Shown: positions 18,082 to 28,247, counted from the first letter of the stretch. The stretch: DNA of 54,189 nucleotides from Nostoc linckia FACHB-104 (GCF_014696615.1 NZ_JACJQJ010000057.1:1-54189); one strand, 5' to 3'. Program-made: numbers and translations. The notes: generated by a model not told the origin, from the sequence alone.

Positions 18082-21003
18082 ATGTTGGATCAAGTTCGCA
18101 TCGTCAGCTTGCCGGGAGAATATTATCAGATTAAGGGTAATGAGCCGATTATTCTGGATGATCCGGAGACTATTTGGGTTGTAAAATCTGGTTCATTGGC
18201 GGTGTTTGCCATTCCGTTGAAGGAAGGGGTGGCGGAAGGTACTCGCCGTTATTTGTTTACTACTCGCACCAGACAGGCAATATTTGGTATTCCTAGCGAT
18301 TCGCAACCATTACCTTATCAGTTAGTGGCGGTGTCGATTGAGGAAACTGAACTGTTGAAGGTTTCGGTGAAGGATTTTCGGGAATTTCTTGCTGATGGTA
18401 ATGGCGAAGCTATAACTTTAATTGAGGGTTGGATTGAGCAACTAGGACTGGCTTTATCTGTAATTACTCCCCCTGGATTACCGTTTCAAGAGGAAGGGGT
18501 ACGATATTTCTCCCTGAGTAATGGGCAAATTTTTCAACCACAGCGTGAGTTGGTATCTTGGGTACAAATCCAAAGTGGTTATGCAACTTGGATGGGGTTT
18601 GAGGAACTGTTGATTACCTCGCGATCGCATTTTTTGCCGTTGAGTGCAGATATGTGGTTCCAAGCTGAGGAGATGGTTGAACTTGAATCTCTCAGTACCT
18701 CTGATATTCACGATCCTGAAACTCTGCTGGCGGGGATGGCGCAACTGCACATATATGTTTTGGGAAGCCTGTATCTTTTAGAACAGGAGGAAACTGAGGC
18801 AGAAGCCCAACGCTTTCAAGAACGCCAACACCTCAATTCTCAGGTGATGGAGGAAACCCTGAGTGAGTTAGCTTATTTACTCAAACCTGCCGATAGTGGT
18901 AGTTTTGAGGTAGGGATAGCTAACGATCCCCAGCAAGCTTTGCTGATTGCGGCTGGTGCGGTGGCGCGGACTTTGGGTGTAACCATTCGCCCGCCGGCGA
19001 AGTCGGAAAATATGAAACGCATTCAAGATCCGCTACAAGCGATCGCCCGGGCTTCTCGTTTGCGGATGCGAACTATTTCTTTACAAGGTAAGTGGTGGAA
19101 GAAAGATAGCGGTGCCATGCTAGCTTACACCCTGGAAGATAATCACCCAGTGGCGTTGTTACCTGTATCGGATACCCGCTATGAAATGTTCGATCCCATC
19201 AGGCGATCGCGCACACTAATTAATGCGAGAACTGCGGTGAGACTGGCGCAGACTGGTTATACTTTTTACCGTCCGTTACCAGATAAAATTCTCAGCACCC
19301 TGGATTTGTTAAAGTTTGCGCTGGAAGGACATTACAAGGAATTGATGGTTGTCGTGATTGCGGGTGTGGCGACTACTTTATTAGGGATGATTACGCCCCA
19401 AGCTACCGCCATTTTAATTGATAGTGCTATTCCCGATGCCGATCGCGGTTTATTAGTTCAAATTGCTTTAGGATTATTGGCTACAGCCTTTGGTAGCACG
19501 CTGTTTCAACTAGCTCAAGGTTTCGCCATTATGCGGGTAGAAACCTTTGCTGATGCTACCACCCAAGCGGCAGTTTGGGATCGCCTGTTAAATCTCAAAG
19601 CTTCGTTTTTCCGTAAGTTCTCAATTGGGGATTTAAATTCACGGGTAAGTGCGGTGAGTCAAATCCGCCAAAGGCTGAGTAGTACGGTTTTAAGAAGTAT
19701 ATTTACCAGCTTATTTGCATTATTAAATTTAGGATTGCTGTTTTATTACAACGGTTCCCTAGCATTAATTGCTTTAGTGGTAGCGTTGGTGAATATTGGT
19801 GTAACTCTATTTTCTGGTATTTCTACCCTGCGGAAAGTTCGCCCCTTACTAGAATTACAAGGGCAACTTTTAGGGGTGATGGTGCAGTTAATTAACGGTG
19901 TTACTAAATTAAGAGTTGCTGGGGCTGAAGCCCGCGCCTTTGCTTTTTGGGGTAAACAATATAGTCAGCAAATTAAATGGATGCTGAGTACTCAAAATAT
20001 TGAGGATATTGTAGCGGTCATTAATAAAATTCTGCCAGCATTAACCACAGCTTGTTTATTTTGGTTTGCCACTAGTTTAATTCAGGAATCCCAATCAGGT
20101 AGTTTATCTACAGGTGTATTCTTAGCATTTAATGCCGCATTTGGGACATTTATCGGTGGTGCTACCAGTCTCAGCAGTACAGTTGTAGATGTGCTGCAAA
20201 TCGTGCCATTGTGGGAACGCGCACAGCCGATTTTGGCAGCTAAACCGGAAGTAGACACAGAAAAAGCTGATCCTGGGCGGCTTTCTGGGCGGGTAGTAGT
20301 AGATCATGTGATTTTCCGCTATCGAGATGACGGGCCTTTAACCTTAGATGATGTTAGTATCCACGCGGAACCGGGAGAATTTATCGCCTTTGTGGGTGCT
20401 TCTGGAAGTGGTAAATCCACACTTTTCCGCTTATTACTAGGGTTTGATGCACCAGAATCAGGGACAATTTACTTTGATGGTCAAGATTTAGCTGGGTTAG
20501 ATGTCCATGCGGTACGCCGACAATTAGGTGTGGTGATGCAAAATAGCCGCTTAACATCTGCATCCATCTTTGAAAATATCGCCAGTGGTGCGACAATTAC
20601 AATGGATGAAGCCTGGGAAGCTGCGCGCATGGCTGGCTTTGCTGAAGATATTGAATCCATGCCAATGGGAATGCACACCGTAATTAGTGAAGGTGGTAGC
20701 AACCTTTCCGGCGGACAACGCCAGCGCTTATTAATTGCGCGATCGCTCGTTTTAAAACCGAAAATCCTGTTATTTGACGAAGCCACCAGCGCTTTAGATA
20801 ACCGCACCCAAGCAATTGTCAGCCAAAGCTTAGAACGGTTAAAAGTGACCAGAATTGCGATCGCTCACCGTCTCAGTACGATTCGCAACGCTGATCGCAT
20901 TTATGTATTCCAAAATGGCCGAGTTGTTCAAGAAGGTAGTTTTCATCAACTCGCCAATCAACCAGGACTCTTTGCCCAACTCATGGCGCGACAGAAGCTT
21001 TGA
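18082..21003 (+). CDS. NHLP bacteriocin exporter: permease/ATPase subunit 2
   Basis: A 973-residue ABC transporter half. A long N-terminal region without C39 catalytic residues (about residues 1-430) includes a cNMP-fold-like start (IKGNEPIILDDPETIWVVKSGSLAVFA). It is followed by a membrane domain (about 430-690) and an ATPase with Walker A GASGSGKST near 772, LSGGQRQR near 875, ILLFDEATSALD and IAHRLST. It is likely to form a heterodimer with the C39-bearing subunit. The spacer before it (17926-18081) holds the dispersed GAGACACAGAGACACAGAG repeat. Confidence 0.92.
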   Translation: MLDQVRIVSLPGEYYQIKGNEPIILDDPETIWVVKSGSLAVFAIPLKEGVAEGTRRYLFTTRTRQAIFGIPSDSQPLPYQLVAVSIEETELLKVSVKDFREFLADGNGEAITLIEGWIEQLGLALSVITPPGLPFQEEGVRYFSLSNGQIFQPQRELVSWVQIQSGYATWMGFEELLITSRSHFLPLSADMWFQAEEMVELESLSTSDIHDPETLLAGMAQLHIYVLGSLYLLEQEETEAEAQRFQERQHLNSQVMEETLSELAYLLKPADSGSFEVGIANDPQQALLIAAGAVARTLGVTIRPPAKSENMKRIQDPLQAIARASRLRMRTISLQGKWWKKDSGAMLAYTLEDNHPVALLPVSDTRYEMFDPIRRSRTLINARTAVRLAQTGYTFYRPLPDKILSTLDLLKFALEGHYKELMVVVIAGVATTLLGMITPQATAILIDSAIPDADRGLLVQIALGLLATAFGSTLFQLAQGFAIMRVETFADATTQAAVWDRLLNLKASFFRKFSIGDLNSRVSAVSQIRQRLSSTVLRSIFTSLFALLNLGLLFYYNGSLALIALVVALVNIGVTLFSGISTLRKVRPLLELQGQLLGVMVQLINGVTKLRVAGAEARAFAFWGKQYSQQIKWMLSTQNIEDIVAVINKILPALTTACLFWFATSLIQESQSGSLSTGVFLAFNAAFGTFIGGATSLSSTVVDVLQIVPLWERAQPILAAKPEVDTEKADPGRLSGRVVVDHVIFRYRDDGPLTLDDVSIHAEPGEFIAFVGASGSGKSTLFRLLLGFDAPESGTIYFDGQDLAGLDVHAVRRQLGVVMQNSRLTSASIFENIASGATITMDEAWEAARMAGFAEDIESMPMGMHTVISEGGSNLSGGQRQRLLIARSLVLKPKILLFDEATSALDNRTQAIVSQSLERLKVTRIAIAHRLSTIRNADRIYVFQNGRVVQEGSFHQLANQPGLFAQLMARQKL

Positions 21004-21315
21004 TTAAGTGCGATCGCCTTTCTAAGGGACTTCCAAATAAAAAAATATCCTATCGCTAGGGGTAGCAGAGGATAACTGTGCCAGTTGCGTAAGTCCTGTT
21101 TAACTTCATTAAGAAGAATAGTATAAAAGTAAGGGCATGGCACTGCCATGCCCCTACCTGCTTATTTCATAGGACTTCCGTACTGATGAGTATGAGTTCT
21201 ATAAAGGCTTGTGCCAATTCTCACTTCATCGTTTATCCTTTCTTCGGTCAATTTTTTAATCTACAAATACCTAAAAATTTGGAACAGGGAAAAGTCAGCC
21301 ATTTTGATTCTGCTA
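21004..21315. other. Intergenic dispersed repeats
   Basis: No gene. GGGACTTCCAAATAAAAAA followed by an AGCAGAGGA box (about 21027-21073) recurs at about 25649-25693. A perfect inverted repeat, GGGCATGGCA and TGCCATGCCC, sits at about 21134-21154, and a related copy lies near 53934-53954. These are typical interspersed cyanobacterial repeats. Confidence 0.6.
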
Positions 21316-21966
21316 TCAAATCTTGCAAGATACCCAAATACCACGCCCATGTTTGGCAAATTCATCAATGGTTTGCCCTGAAAGTTCGTGATTGGTAATA
21401 TTTTGCAGCATCGCTAAAGGTAGAGTGAGAGAATTTGCACCCGCTTGCAGGGAGGCTACTGCTTCTTCTGGAGATTTGATACTAGCCGCCATAATTTTTG
21501 TATCGCTACCTTTCACCACATTAGCCATTTGCTGTACTAAGGCTATGCCATCACCTAAAAGTTTAGTAGCGCGATTAACATAGGCGATCGCATATTTTGC
21601 ACCCGCTTCTTTGGCTACGGCGGCTTGCGCTGCACTATAAATTCCTGTCACCGCACAGGGAATTTCCCCCTGTAATGCTGCAACAACCTGAAAACCAACT
21701 AATGCTGCAGGAATTTTTAATACAGTTTGCTGACCAATAATTTCAAAAGCCGCCCGCCCTTCTGCTAACATCTCATCAAAATCAGATGACATTAGCTGGT
21801 AAAACAATGGGCCTGTAGTTAACTGTGCCAATCGTTTGAGTGTAGTCTCTACTGGTAAATCGCTTTTTGCCAAAAGAGTTGGGTTGGTCGTGATACCCTT
21901 TACCCAACCTAATTCCTTAGCAGCCTGGGCTTCAGCGATAATTGCCGAATCGAGATAAATGCTCAC
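21316..21966 (-). CDS. Transaldolase / fructose-6-phosphate aldolase family protein
   Basis: A 216-residue TIM-barrel aldolase. I choose the GTG at 21966 because GGAG sits six bases upstream and the protein then begins SIYLDSAIIAEAQ, the normal start of this family. The ATG at 22068 would add repeat-derived residues. Seen: the GITTNPTLLAKS loop, the Schiff-base lysine in VLKIP, YVNRATKLLGDG and AASIKSPEEAV. At this length it fits the short transaldolase/FSA subfamily, which moves or cleaves dihydroxyacetone units. The exact substrate cannot be told from sequence. Confidence 0.88.
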   Translation of the reverse strand: MSIYLDSAIIAEAQAAKELGWVKGITTNPTLLAKSDLPVETTLKRLAQLTTGPLFYQLMSSDFDEMLAEGRAAFEIIGQQTVLKIPAALVGFQVVAALQGEIPCAVTGIYSAAQAAVAKEAGAKYAIAYVNRATKLLGDGIALVQQMANVVKGSDTKIMAASIKSPEEAVASLQAGANSLTLPLAMLQNITNHELSGQTIDEFAKHGRGIWVSCKI

Positions 21967-22127
21967 GTTTTGCTCCAAAGAAAGGTTGTGCCGCTGTAAT
22001 TCTACAGCAGATATTAAGGGGATTGGGGACTGGGGAAGGGAGAAGGGGGAATGGGAAAAGGCTGACACTCAGAACTCATCCCTATTCTAAGAAACCAGAT
22101 TTTCTGAGGAGCATCGCGACATTCAAG

Positions 22128-22158
22128 AAGACCCAGCTTTCTGGAAAAACTGGGTCTT
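22128..22158 (-). terminator. Hairpin downstream of the DUF4347 gene
   Basis: AAGACCCAG (22128-22136) and CTGGGTCTT (22150-22158) form a 9-bp perfect stem just after the stop codon at 22169, with an A/T-rich loop. There is no clear T-run on the outgoing side. A similar hairpin family occurs in other spacers, so it may be a dispersed palindrome used as a terminator. Confidence 0.45.
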
Positions 22159-22168
22159 GGTTGGAGAA

Positions 22169-25100
22169 TTACACCAGGATGAAATCGGTGAGGTCAATTA
22201 GGTTGACGGTGATGCCATTGAGATAAGCGAGGACTTCGTTACCCTTGCTAATCCTGACCCGGCTGCCATCTTGTACAATCGCCAATTGGGTAAAGGTCAG
22301 ATCCCCCGTTAATAAGCCAATCTTGTCCACGCCATTCTGGAAGTCGGTGATGGTATCGGTGCCTTCCCCCGTTGCCAGAATAAAGGTATCGTTGCCAAGA
22401 TTGCCAGTGAGGGTATCGTTGCCGAGTCCGCCCCGCAGTCTATCGTCGCCATTGTCGCCGAACAAGACATCATCGCCCGCGTTGCCGAACAGGATATCAT
22501 TGCCGTTACCACCCCGGAGAGTATCGTTGCCCGCTGCACCTTGAATCGTATCGATGCCGTTGCCACCATTGAGATTCAGCCCAAAGTTAATCGTTAAGGT
22601 GTTGGGGGTGGGGTCAGTATCAACACCACCGTTGGCAGTACCGCCAGTATCCTGCACGCGGAAGGTGAAGCTGGCAGGGTTGGGAGGTGTTGCGGGTGGG
22701 GTGGAGAAGGTGGGGGCGAGGTATTGCAACTTGTTAGCCGTGATATCAGCGACTAAAATCAATTGATTGAGGGTGACATTGGCACCATTAAGGGTGAGTC
22801 GCCCGCTTGTGGGTAAGGAACTGATGATTACCGCTTGCAACGAGTTTGCAGGCGTATCGTTGGGGTCAGTAAAGCCGAAGTCAGCGACGGTGAAGGTGTA
22901 GCTGGTGCCAGTGACGATGGTTTTGTCTGTTCCAGCAGGGGCATCATTCACCGGGGTGACATTGACAGTAAACGTATTGGGCGTTGCGTCAAGGTTAACG
23001 CCGCCATTGGCAGTACCGCCGTTATCTTGCACTTGGAAGGTGAAGTTAGCGGAGTTTGTGCTGTTGGCAGCTGGGGAGAATTTGAGCAGTCCGTTGGTGA
23101 TATCGGTGACGGAGATGAACTGTTCTGCGGTGACGGCAGCCCCGTTGAGGGTCAGGCTGCCAGCACCCGGGAGTGTACTAATCTTCACCGCAAGTAGGGT
23201 ATTGGCAGGCGTATCGCTGGAGTCGCTGAAGCCAAAGTCTGCCGTGGTGAAGGTGTAAGCGGTATCTTCCAGGGTCGTCACGGTCTTGTCTGTCCCAGCG
23301 GGGGCATCATTCACGGATGTGACGTTGATCGGCACTGTAAACGGAGTAGAGGTAAAGCTGCCATTGTTGTTGAATTGGTAGGTGAAACTATCTGTCCCAT
23401 TGAAGTTAGGGTTGGGGGTATAGGTGAAAGAGCCGTCTGGGTTGAGTGTGACCGTACCATTGCTAGGATCACTCACCTTGGTGGCTTGCAGGGCGCTGGT
23501 ATCCACATAAACATCATTAATCAAGACCCCGTTTAAGCGATTGACCGTGAGCAGATTATCTTCAAGCACGGTGTACGGTTTGACGTTCGATGCCTGGTTA
23601 CCACTGAAAATAATCCCACCATTGAAAGCGACGGTGGGAGCTTGTGCCACTCCTGCTTGGCTCACGAGGTCAGGGGTAATGGCAAAAATTGCCCCCCCAA
23701 TGCCCTGACCATTATTTGCTCCGGTGCCCCCGATGGCTTGGTTATTGCTGAAGATGGTATTGGTGAGGGTGAGAGAGCCAGCCCGGATAAAGATCGCTCC
23801 ACCCAAGCCAGCTCCACCGCCACCGAAGCCACCGCTGCCACCTTCGCCGCCGGGAGAGTCATTGCTGAGGCCGCGGCGGCCGGTGCCGCCGCGGCCGCCA
23901 CCGAAGCCACCGCTGCTACCACTGCCACCGATGCCACCGCTGCCACCTTCGCCTTGACCGCTACCGTCAGGGCGGCGGCGGCCAGCAGCACCGCCGCCGC
24001 CACCACCACCACCACCGCCGCCGCCGCCACCGAAGCCACCGATGCCACCACTGCCACCACTGCCACCACCGCCACCGTCGCCACGACTGGCACCGCCGCC
24101 GCCGCCGCCACCACCACCACCACCGCCACCGCTGCCAAAGCCACCGCTGCCGCCATCGCCACCGATGCCACCGATGCCAGCACTGCCGCTGCCGCCACTG
24201 CCGCCGCTGCCGCCGAGGAGACCGCCACCACTGACGCCGCTGTCGCCGCCGTTGCTGCCGGTGCCGCCGCTGCCGCCGCTGTTGCCACCACTGCCACCGT
24301 TACCCCCGATCGCCTGGTTGTTGCTAAACGTGATATTTGTGGTGCTTACCGTACCGTTATCAATATACAAAGCACCCCCAAAACCACCATTGCCGCCAGT
24401 ACCTCTTGTTCCATCTGCGCCTTTAGCCACTCCACCTGTCAGCGTCATGCCAGAAAAGCTGACCACGCCGCCATTCACTGTAAAAATTTGATTGCCGTTG
24501 CCGTTAATTGTGTTGTTGTTTCCAACAAAGGCAATATTGCTGCTGATGGAGGTCAGGACACCGCTCAAACTGATTGCACTAGTTAGGGTAATGGTGTCAT
24601 CGCCAACTTGAGTGTTGGCATCATTAATCGCGGTATTGAGAGACGCAAAATCATTGGCTGTAAAGTTGGCTAACACATTCTGATACACTGCCTGCACCCA
24701 TTCGGACAGTGGGGTTGCCGCTTCAATCTTGCCTGTACTAAACTCCAAATTCCAATTACCACTCAGGGCATTGCTACCCGTCAAGTCAGTTGATGCCGCC
24801 ACATCCGCTCCCGTCAACGCTGCAATCTGGCTGACAAAGTTCTGTCCTGTGGCATCGGCTGCCACATTACAGCCAAATAACAGAAAATCCCCCTCCTCAC
24901 TGAAAGAACTAGCCCAGGATTGCAATACTCCGGCATAGTTCCCCAAGTTATCCCCATTCAAACTGGTATTGCCCAACTGCAACGCCCCATCACTGCCGTG
25001 AGAAAACACCGACACCGAGGAGAGATTTTTGTAGCCTGCTAACACCTGGCTGATCTGGCTCAACTCATCACCATTGGGATTGAGGACATACACTGCCGTA

Positions 25101-25294
25101 CCAGGGCTGACTCCCGCCACCAGGGTTTGATAATTTGGCAATTCCCCATCCACAAAAGCAACAGCACTGGCACTGCTGTTAAAGGATAGAGGCGCAGAGA
25201 ATGGGTCAAAAGCAGACACCGAATTTGGCTGTATGGGGTCTAATGCCCCCAGGGGATGAGGAATTGTCGGGAATGAACTTTCGGAACTCAACAT
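22169..25294 (-). CDS. DUF4347 / Gly-rich / cadherin-like / RTX surface protein
   Basis: A 1041-residue modular protein. The start at 25294 has AGGAG five bases upstream; the longer frame to 25375 does not. Modules in order: DUF4347 (about residues 40-205, with VFSHGSDGALQLG and LLFGCNVA), a right-handed-helix-like segment, a very Gly-rich region (about 300-550), three cadherin/Ig-like repeats marked by VNDAPAGTDKT, then RTX calcium repeats of the GGxGxD type (about 945-1010). There is no Sec signal. A C-terminal RTX block fits type I secretion. It is probably an adhesin or sheath component. Confidence 0.88.
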   Translation of the reverse strand: MLSSESSFPTIPHPLGALDPIQPNSVSAFDPFSAPLSFNSSASAVAFVDGELPNYQTLVAGVSPGTAVYVLNPNGDELSQISQVLAGYKNLSSVSVFSHGSDGALQLGNTSLNGDNLGNYAGVLQSWASSFSEEGDFLLFGCNVAADATGQNFVSQIAALTGADVAASTDLTGSNALSGNWNLEFSTGKIEAATPLSEWVQAVYQNVLANFTANDFASLNTAINDANTQVGDDTITLTSAISLSGVLTSISSNIAFVGNNNTINGNGNQIFTVNGGVVSFSGMTLTGGVAKGADGTRGTGGNGGFGGALYIDNGTVSTTNITFSNNQAIGGNGGSGGNSGGSGGTGSNGGDSGVSGGGLLGGSGGSGGSGSAGIGGIGGDGGSGGFGSGGGGGGGGGGGGGASRGDGGGGGSGGSGGIGGFGGGGGGGGGGGGGGAAGRRRPDGSGQGEGGSGGIGGSGSSGGFGGGRGGTGRRGLSNDSPGGEGGSGGFGGGGAGLGGAIFIRAGSLTLTNTIFSNNQAIGGTGANNGQGIGGAIFAITPDLVSQAGVAQAPTVAFNGGIIFSGNQASNVKPYTVLEDNLLTVNRLNGVLINDVYVDTSALQATKVSDPSNGTVTLNPDGSFTYTPNPNFNGTDSFTYQFNNNGSFTSTPFTVPINVTSVNDAPAGTDKTVTTLEDTAYTFTTADFGFSDSSDTPANTLLAVKISTLPGAGSLTLNGAAVTAEQFISVTDITNGLLKFSPAANSTNSANFTFQVQDNGGTANGGVNLDATPNTFTVNVTPVNDAPAGTDKTIVTGTSYTFTVADFGFTDPNDTPANSLQAVIISSLPTSGRLTLNGANVTLNQLILVADITANKLQYLAPTFSTPPATPPNPASFTFRVQDTGGTANGGVDTDPTPNTLTINFGLNLNGGNGIDTIQGAAGNDTLRGGNGNDILFGNAGDDVLFGDNGDDRLRGGLGNDTLTGNLGNDTFILATGEGTDTITDFQNGVDKIGLLTGDLTFTQLAIVQDGSRVRISKGNEVLAYLNGITVNLIDLTDFILV

Positions 25295-26862
25295 AAAAAC
25301 TCCTGATTGAGAAATATCAAGCACCAGACTTTGCAGACATTGCAGAATAGACAGGAATGATGGGAATCCTGACACAGCAAAGCTTCCTACTCGTTCACAG
25401 ATGAATGAACAGAGTAGATTTATTGGTCAGCTATTCTGCTATTAACTTGCACAATCCATCGTGCGGTTTGTTGACAGTTGATAGTTGATAGCCCTGATTA
25501 CTTAGTTATGTAATTTAGCCGCTTATTAGCTGAATATGAGAAATTTTAGGAGCTAACCTCAATATTTTTTCATAAAAGATTCAATGACGCAGTAGATTTA
25601 CTGAATCTTTACAAAGCCTTGATTAACAATACCTTCGCCAAAATCAGAGAGGACTTCCAAATAAAAAATAATCAATCGCTTTGGCGAGCAGAGGAAGCAG
25701 AGGAGGTAGAAACTATAGCGGTTCCAATACTGCTCGGTTAAGGATTTTCAACTCGGAATTTAGTTTGGGGAAATGGTGAAAGGGTAAGGGTTAAAGGTTT
25801 TTTCTAGCCCCTTTTGCCCTTAACCGACAAGTATTGATAGCGGTTCTTGTGTTGGATGCAATACGCAATAGGGCACAGCATTGCTCATACGTGTCAACTT
25901 AAGGTAAAAGCTATATACGGCAAGTGTTTTACAAATCCCTCGCCCTCATCCCCTAACCCCTTCTCCCCCATGAGAAGGGGAATTGAATCTCTTGCTCCCC
26001 TCTCCCTGAGCTACGGTGTACACACAAGTACTATCTGTAAGGGTAAAAATATTTGATACATCAATCATGACTTTTTAAACATCCTCTGAGGAAAGCCGCT
26101 ATTGAGTTGAGAATAGCCGCTATTGAGTTAAGAATAGCCACTATTGAGTTGAGAATAGCCACTATTGAGTTGAGAATAGCCACTATTGAGTTGAGAATAG
26201 CCGCTATTGAGTTGAGCAAAGCCGCTATTGAGTTGAGCAAAGCCACTATTGAGTTGAGCAAAGCCACTATTGAGTTGAGCAAAGCCACTATTGAGTTGAG
26301 AATAGCCGCTATTGAGTTGAGCAAAGCCACTATTGAGTTGAGCAAAGCCGCTATTGACTTAACGATAGTGGCTTCTGTTGTTGGTTGGCGAATTTGCGAT
26401 CGCCATCAATCAATACTCCGCCCCGGTCAAGCGCCCTAGAAGGGCGGGGCTTGTACCCATGCTCCGCTTCTCTACGAGACGCTACGCGTAGCTTGCTTCC
26501 ACGAAGTGGTACGCACTCGCGTTGGGGGAAAGGGCTTGCCACCTGTGTCAACTTAAGCTAAAAGCTATATACGGCGCGTGTTGTACAAATACCCTCGCCC
26601 TCATCCCCTAACCCCTTCTCCCTCAGGGAGAAGGGGAATTAAATCTCTTGCTCCTGGTGGGAGAGGGGCTGGGGGTGAGGGCAAAACCTTGCAACCAAGC
26701 GGTTTTCACGTTAAGTTGACACCACCGAGGGCTTGCTCCCCCTGCGCCCTGCGCCCTTGCCCCCTGCTCCCCTGCTTCTTTTGACATTATCGGCGTTGCG
26801 TAAGTCTAACCTTATATATAGTGAATATATTTCGTGGGCAAAACCACAGGATGGGGTGAGCG
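25295..26862. other. 1.6-kb repeat-rich intergenic region
   Basis: No supportable gene. It holds a second copy of the GGACTTCCAAATAAAAAA repeat (about 25650) and two copies of a dispersed block containing CTCGCCCTCATCCCCTAACC (25939-25958 and 26595-26614), each preceded by GCTATATACGGC. It also holds a 13-unit 21-bp array (26095-26367, listed separately) and a palindromic GCTACGCGTAGC box near 26481-26492. The region reads as accumulated mobile and tandem repeats between two convergently unrelated genes. Confidence 0.65.
26095..26367. repeat. 21-bp tandem array, 13 units
   Basis: Thirteen contiguous 21-base units on the pattern GCC(G/A)CTATTGAGTTGAG ending in AATA or CAAA. Units vary at only a few positions: G or A at base 4, and the two alternative ends, which occur in blocks (units 1-5 and 10 end AATA; 6-9, 11 and 12 end CAAA); unit 13 is decayed. 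Frames are open on both strands because 21 is a multiple of three, but both would start at TTG inside the array with no ribosome-binding site, so I do not call a gene. There are no spacers, so it is not a CRISPR. Confidence 0.95.
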
Positions 26863-28212
26863 ATGGGAGCAAACTATACAGTTAAAAAAATCAAAAAATC
26901 CCTTCACGAGGCGGGTGTTAAATTTGTCCGCATTCTCTGGTGTGATAATGCCAACATCATTCGGGGGAAAGCTGTGCATTTAGAGATGCTGTCTCACTAT
27001 TTTGAACATGGTGTAGGCATATCTGCAGGGGAACAGGGCATACCTGTGATGTATGATGCGATCGCACCTGATTGTGGTTTGGCTCCTGTGGGTGAAATCC
27101 GCTTGGTTGCAGATTGGGATAGCTTGACACCTTTACCCTATGCGCCTGGTCATGCTCGTGTGCTGGGAAATATGATTCTTGATCAGCAACCTTGGGCGTT
27201 TTGTCCGCGCCATTTTCTCATGGAGATGATCGCCGCCGCTAAACGTGAGGGGTTGGAAGTAAAAGCCGCCTTTGAAAACGAATTTTATCTATTGCGACAA
27301 ACACCTGAGGGTATTGTACCTACAGAATCTACTGTGTTTGCTGCTACTCAAGCAATGGATATTAATCGTGAGGTGATTGATGCGATCGCAGATGCTTTAA
27401 TTGCTCAAAAAATCCCTGTAGAGCAGTATTATCCAGAATCCGGCCCCGGTCAGCAGGAAATATCTATGCGTTATACCGACGCTTTGCGTGCAGCTAACTA
27501 CCAAATTGTATTTCGAGAAACCGTGAGAGCGATCGCGCGTCATCACAATTTGACAGCTTCTTTCTTACCAAAAATCTTTGCTGACGCTGCTAGTAGCGGT
27601 TGTCACATTCATCTCAGCCTGTGGCGTGACGGGGAGAACATTGTACCAGATGCTCAAGGTGCCGCAGGTCTTTCCCAGACAGCTAGAGAATTTATTGCAG
27701 GTATTCTGCATCATCTACCAGCACTGATGGCTATCACTACCCCAAGTCCCAATTCTTACCGCCGCATTCGTCCTCATACTTGGAGTGGCGCTTTCCGTTG
27801 TTGGGGAATCGATAACCGCGAAGCGGCTGTGAGAGTTCCCAGTGACCCGGAATTTGGCAATCCTACTCATTTTGAGGTCAAAACTGTAGATGCAACAGCG
27901 AATCCTTTCTTAGCTTTAGGCGCAATCATTGCAGCCGGACTAGATGGGATACAACGCCATCTCGAACTTGCAAACCCCGTTACCGAAGACCCAGGAAATT
28001 TACCCATCGAACAGCGCACAGCTAATGGTATTGACCCCTTACCCACCAATTTAGGGGAAGCGTTAGACCATCTCAGACAAAATAACCTCTTATTAAATGC
28101 TTTAAATCCCCAATTATCACAAGCCTTTGTCGCAGTCCGTCAAGCCGAATGGCTAGCAATGAAAGATTGGGACTTAGATGCAGAAGTAAAGTTGTTATTG
28201 GAGAGGTATTGA
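26863..28212 (+). CDS. Glutamine synthetase-like ligase (GlnA3/FluG C-terminal type)
   Basis: A 449-residue protein of the glutamine synthetase fold. Family metal and ATP motifs are visible: FENEFYLL near residue 138, PGQQEISM near 196, SGCHIHLSL near 246, SYRRIRPHTW near 298, and the C-terminal EVKTVDATANPFLAL, where true GS has an ExRxxD...NPY pattern. It is shorter and divergent compared with GlnA, so it more likely gamma-glutamylates another amine. The amidohydrolase at 28812 on the same strand matches the other half of fungal FluG and plant nodulin/GS-like fusions. No NtcA site was found upstream. Confidence 0.88.
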   Translation: MGANYTVKKIKKSLHEAGVKFVRILWCDNANIIRGKAVHLEMLSHYFEHGVGISAGEQGIPVMYDAIAPDCGLAPVGEIRLVADWDSLTPLPYAPGHARVLGNMILDQQPWAFCPRHFLMEMIAAAKREGLEVKAAFENEFYLLRQTPEGIVPTESTVFAATQAMDINREVIDAIADALIAQKIPVEQYYPESGPGQQEISMRYTDALRAANYQIVFRETVRAIARHHNLTASFLPKIFADAASSGCHIHLSLWRDGENIVPDAQGAAGLSQTAREFIAGILHHLPALMAITTPSPNSYRRIRPHTWSGAFRCWGIDNREAAVRVPSDPEFGNPTHFEVKTVDATANPFLALGAIIAAGLDGIQRHLELANPVTEDPGNLPIEQRTANGIDPLPTNLGEALDHLRQNNLLLNALNPQLSQAFVAVRQAEWLAMKDWDLDAEVKLLLERY

Positions 28213-28247
28213 GGGGATGGGGCATGGGGGATTGGGCATTGGGCAAA

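Noticed and set aside
23642-24586. Long Ala/Thr-rich frames antisense to the DUF4347 protein
   Set aside because: They result from the GC-rich Gly codons of the real gene read backwards; the sense protein has recognisable domains.
22169-25375. N-terminal extension of the DUF4347 protein to 25375
   Set aside because: The internal ATG at 25294 has AGGAG at ideal distance, and the extension has no family-like sequence.
26061-26439. Open frames on both strands through the 21-bp array
   Set aside because: Both begin at TTG within the repeat and stay open only because the period is a multiple of three.
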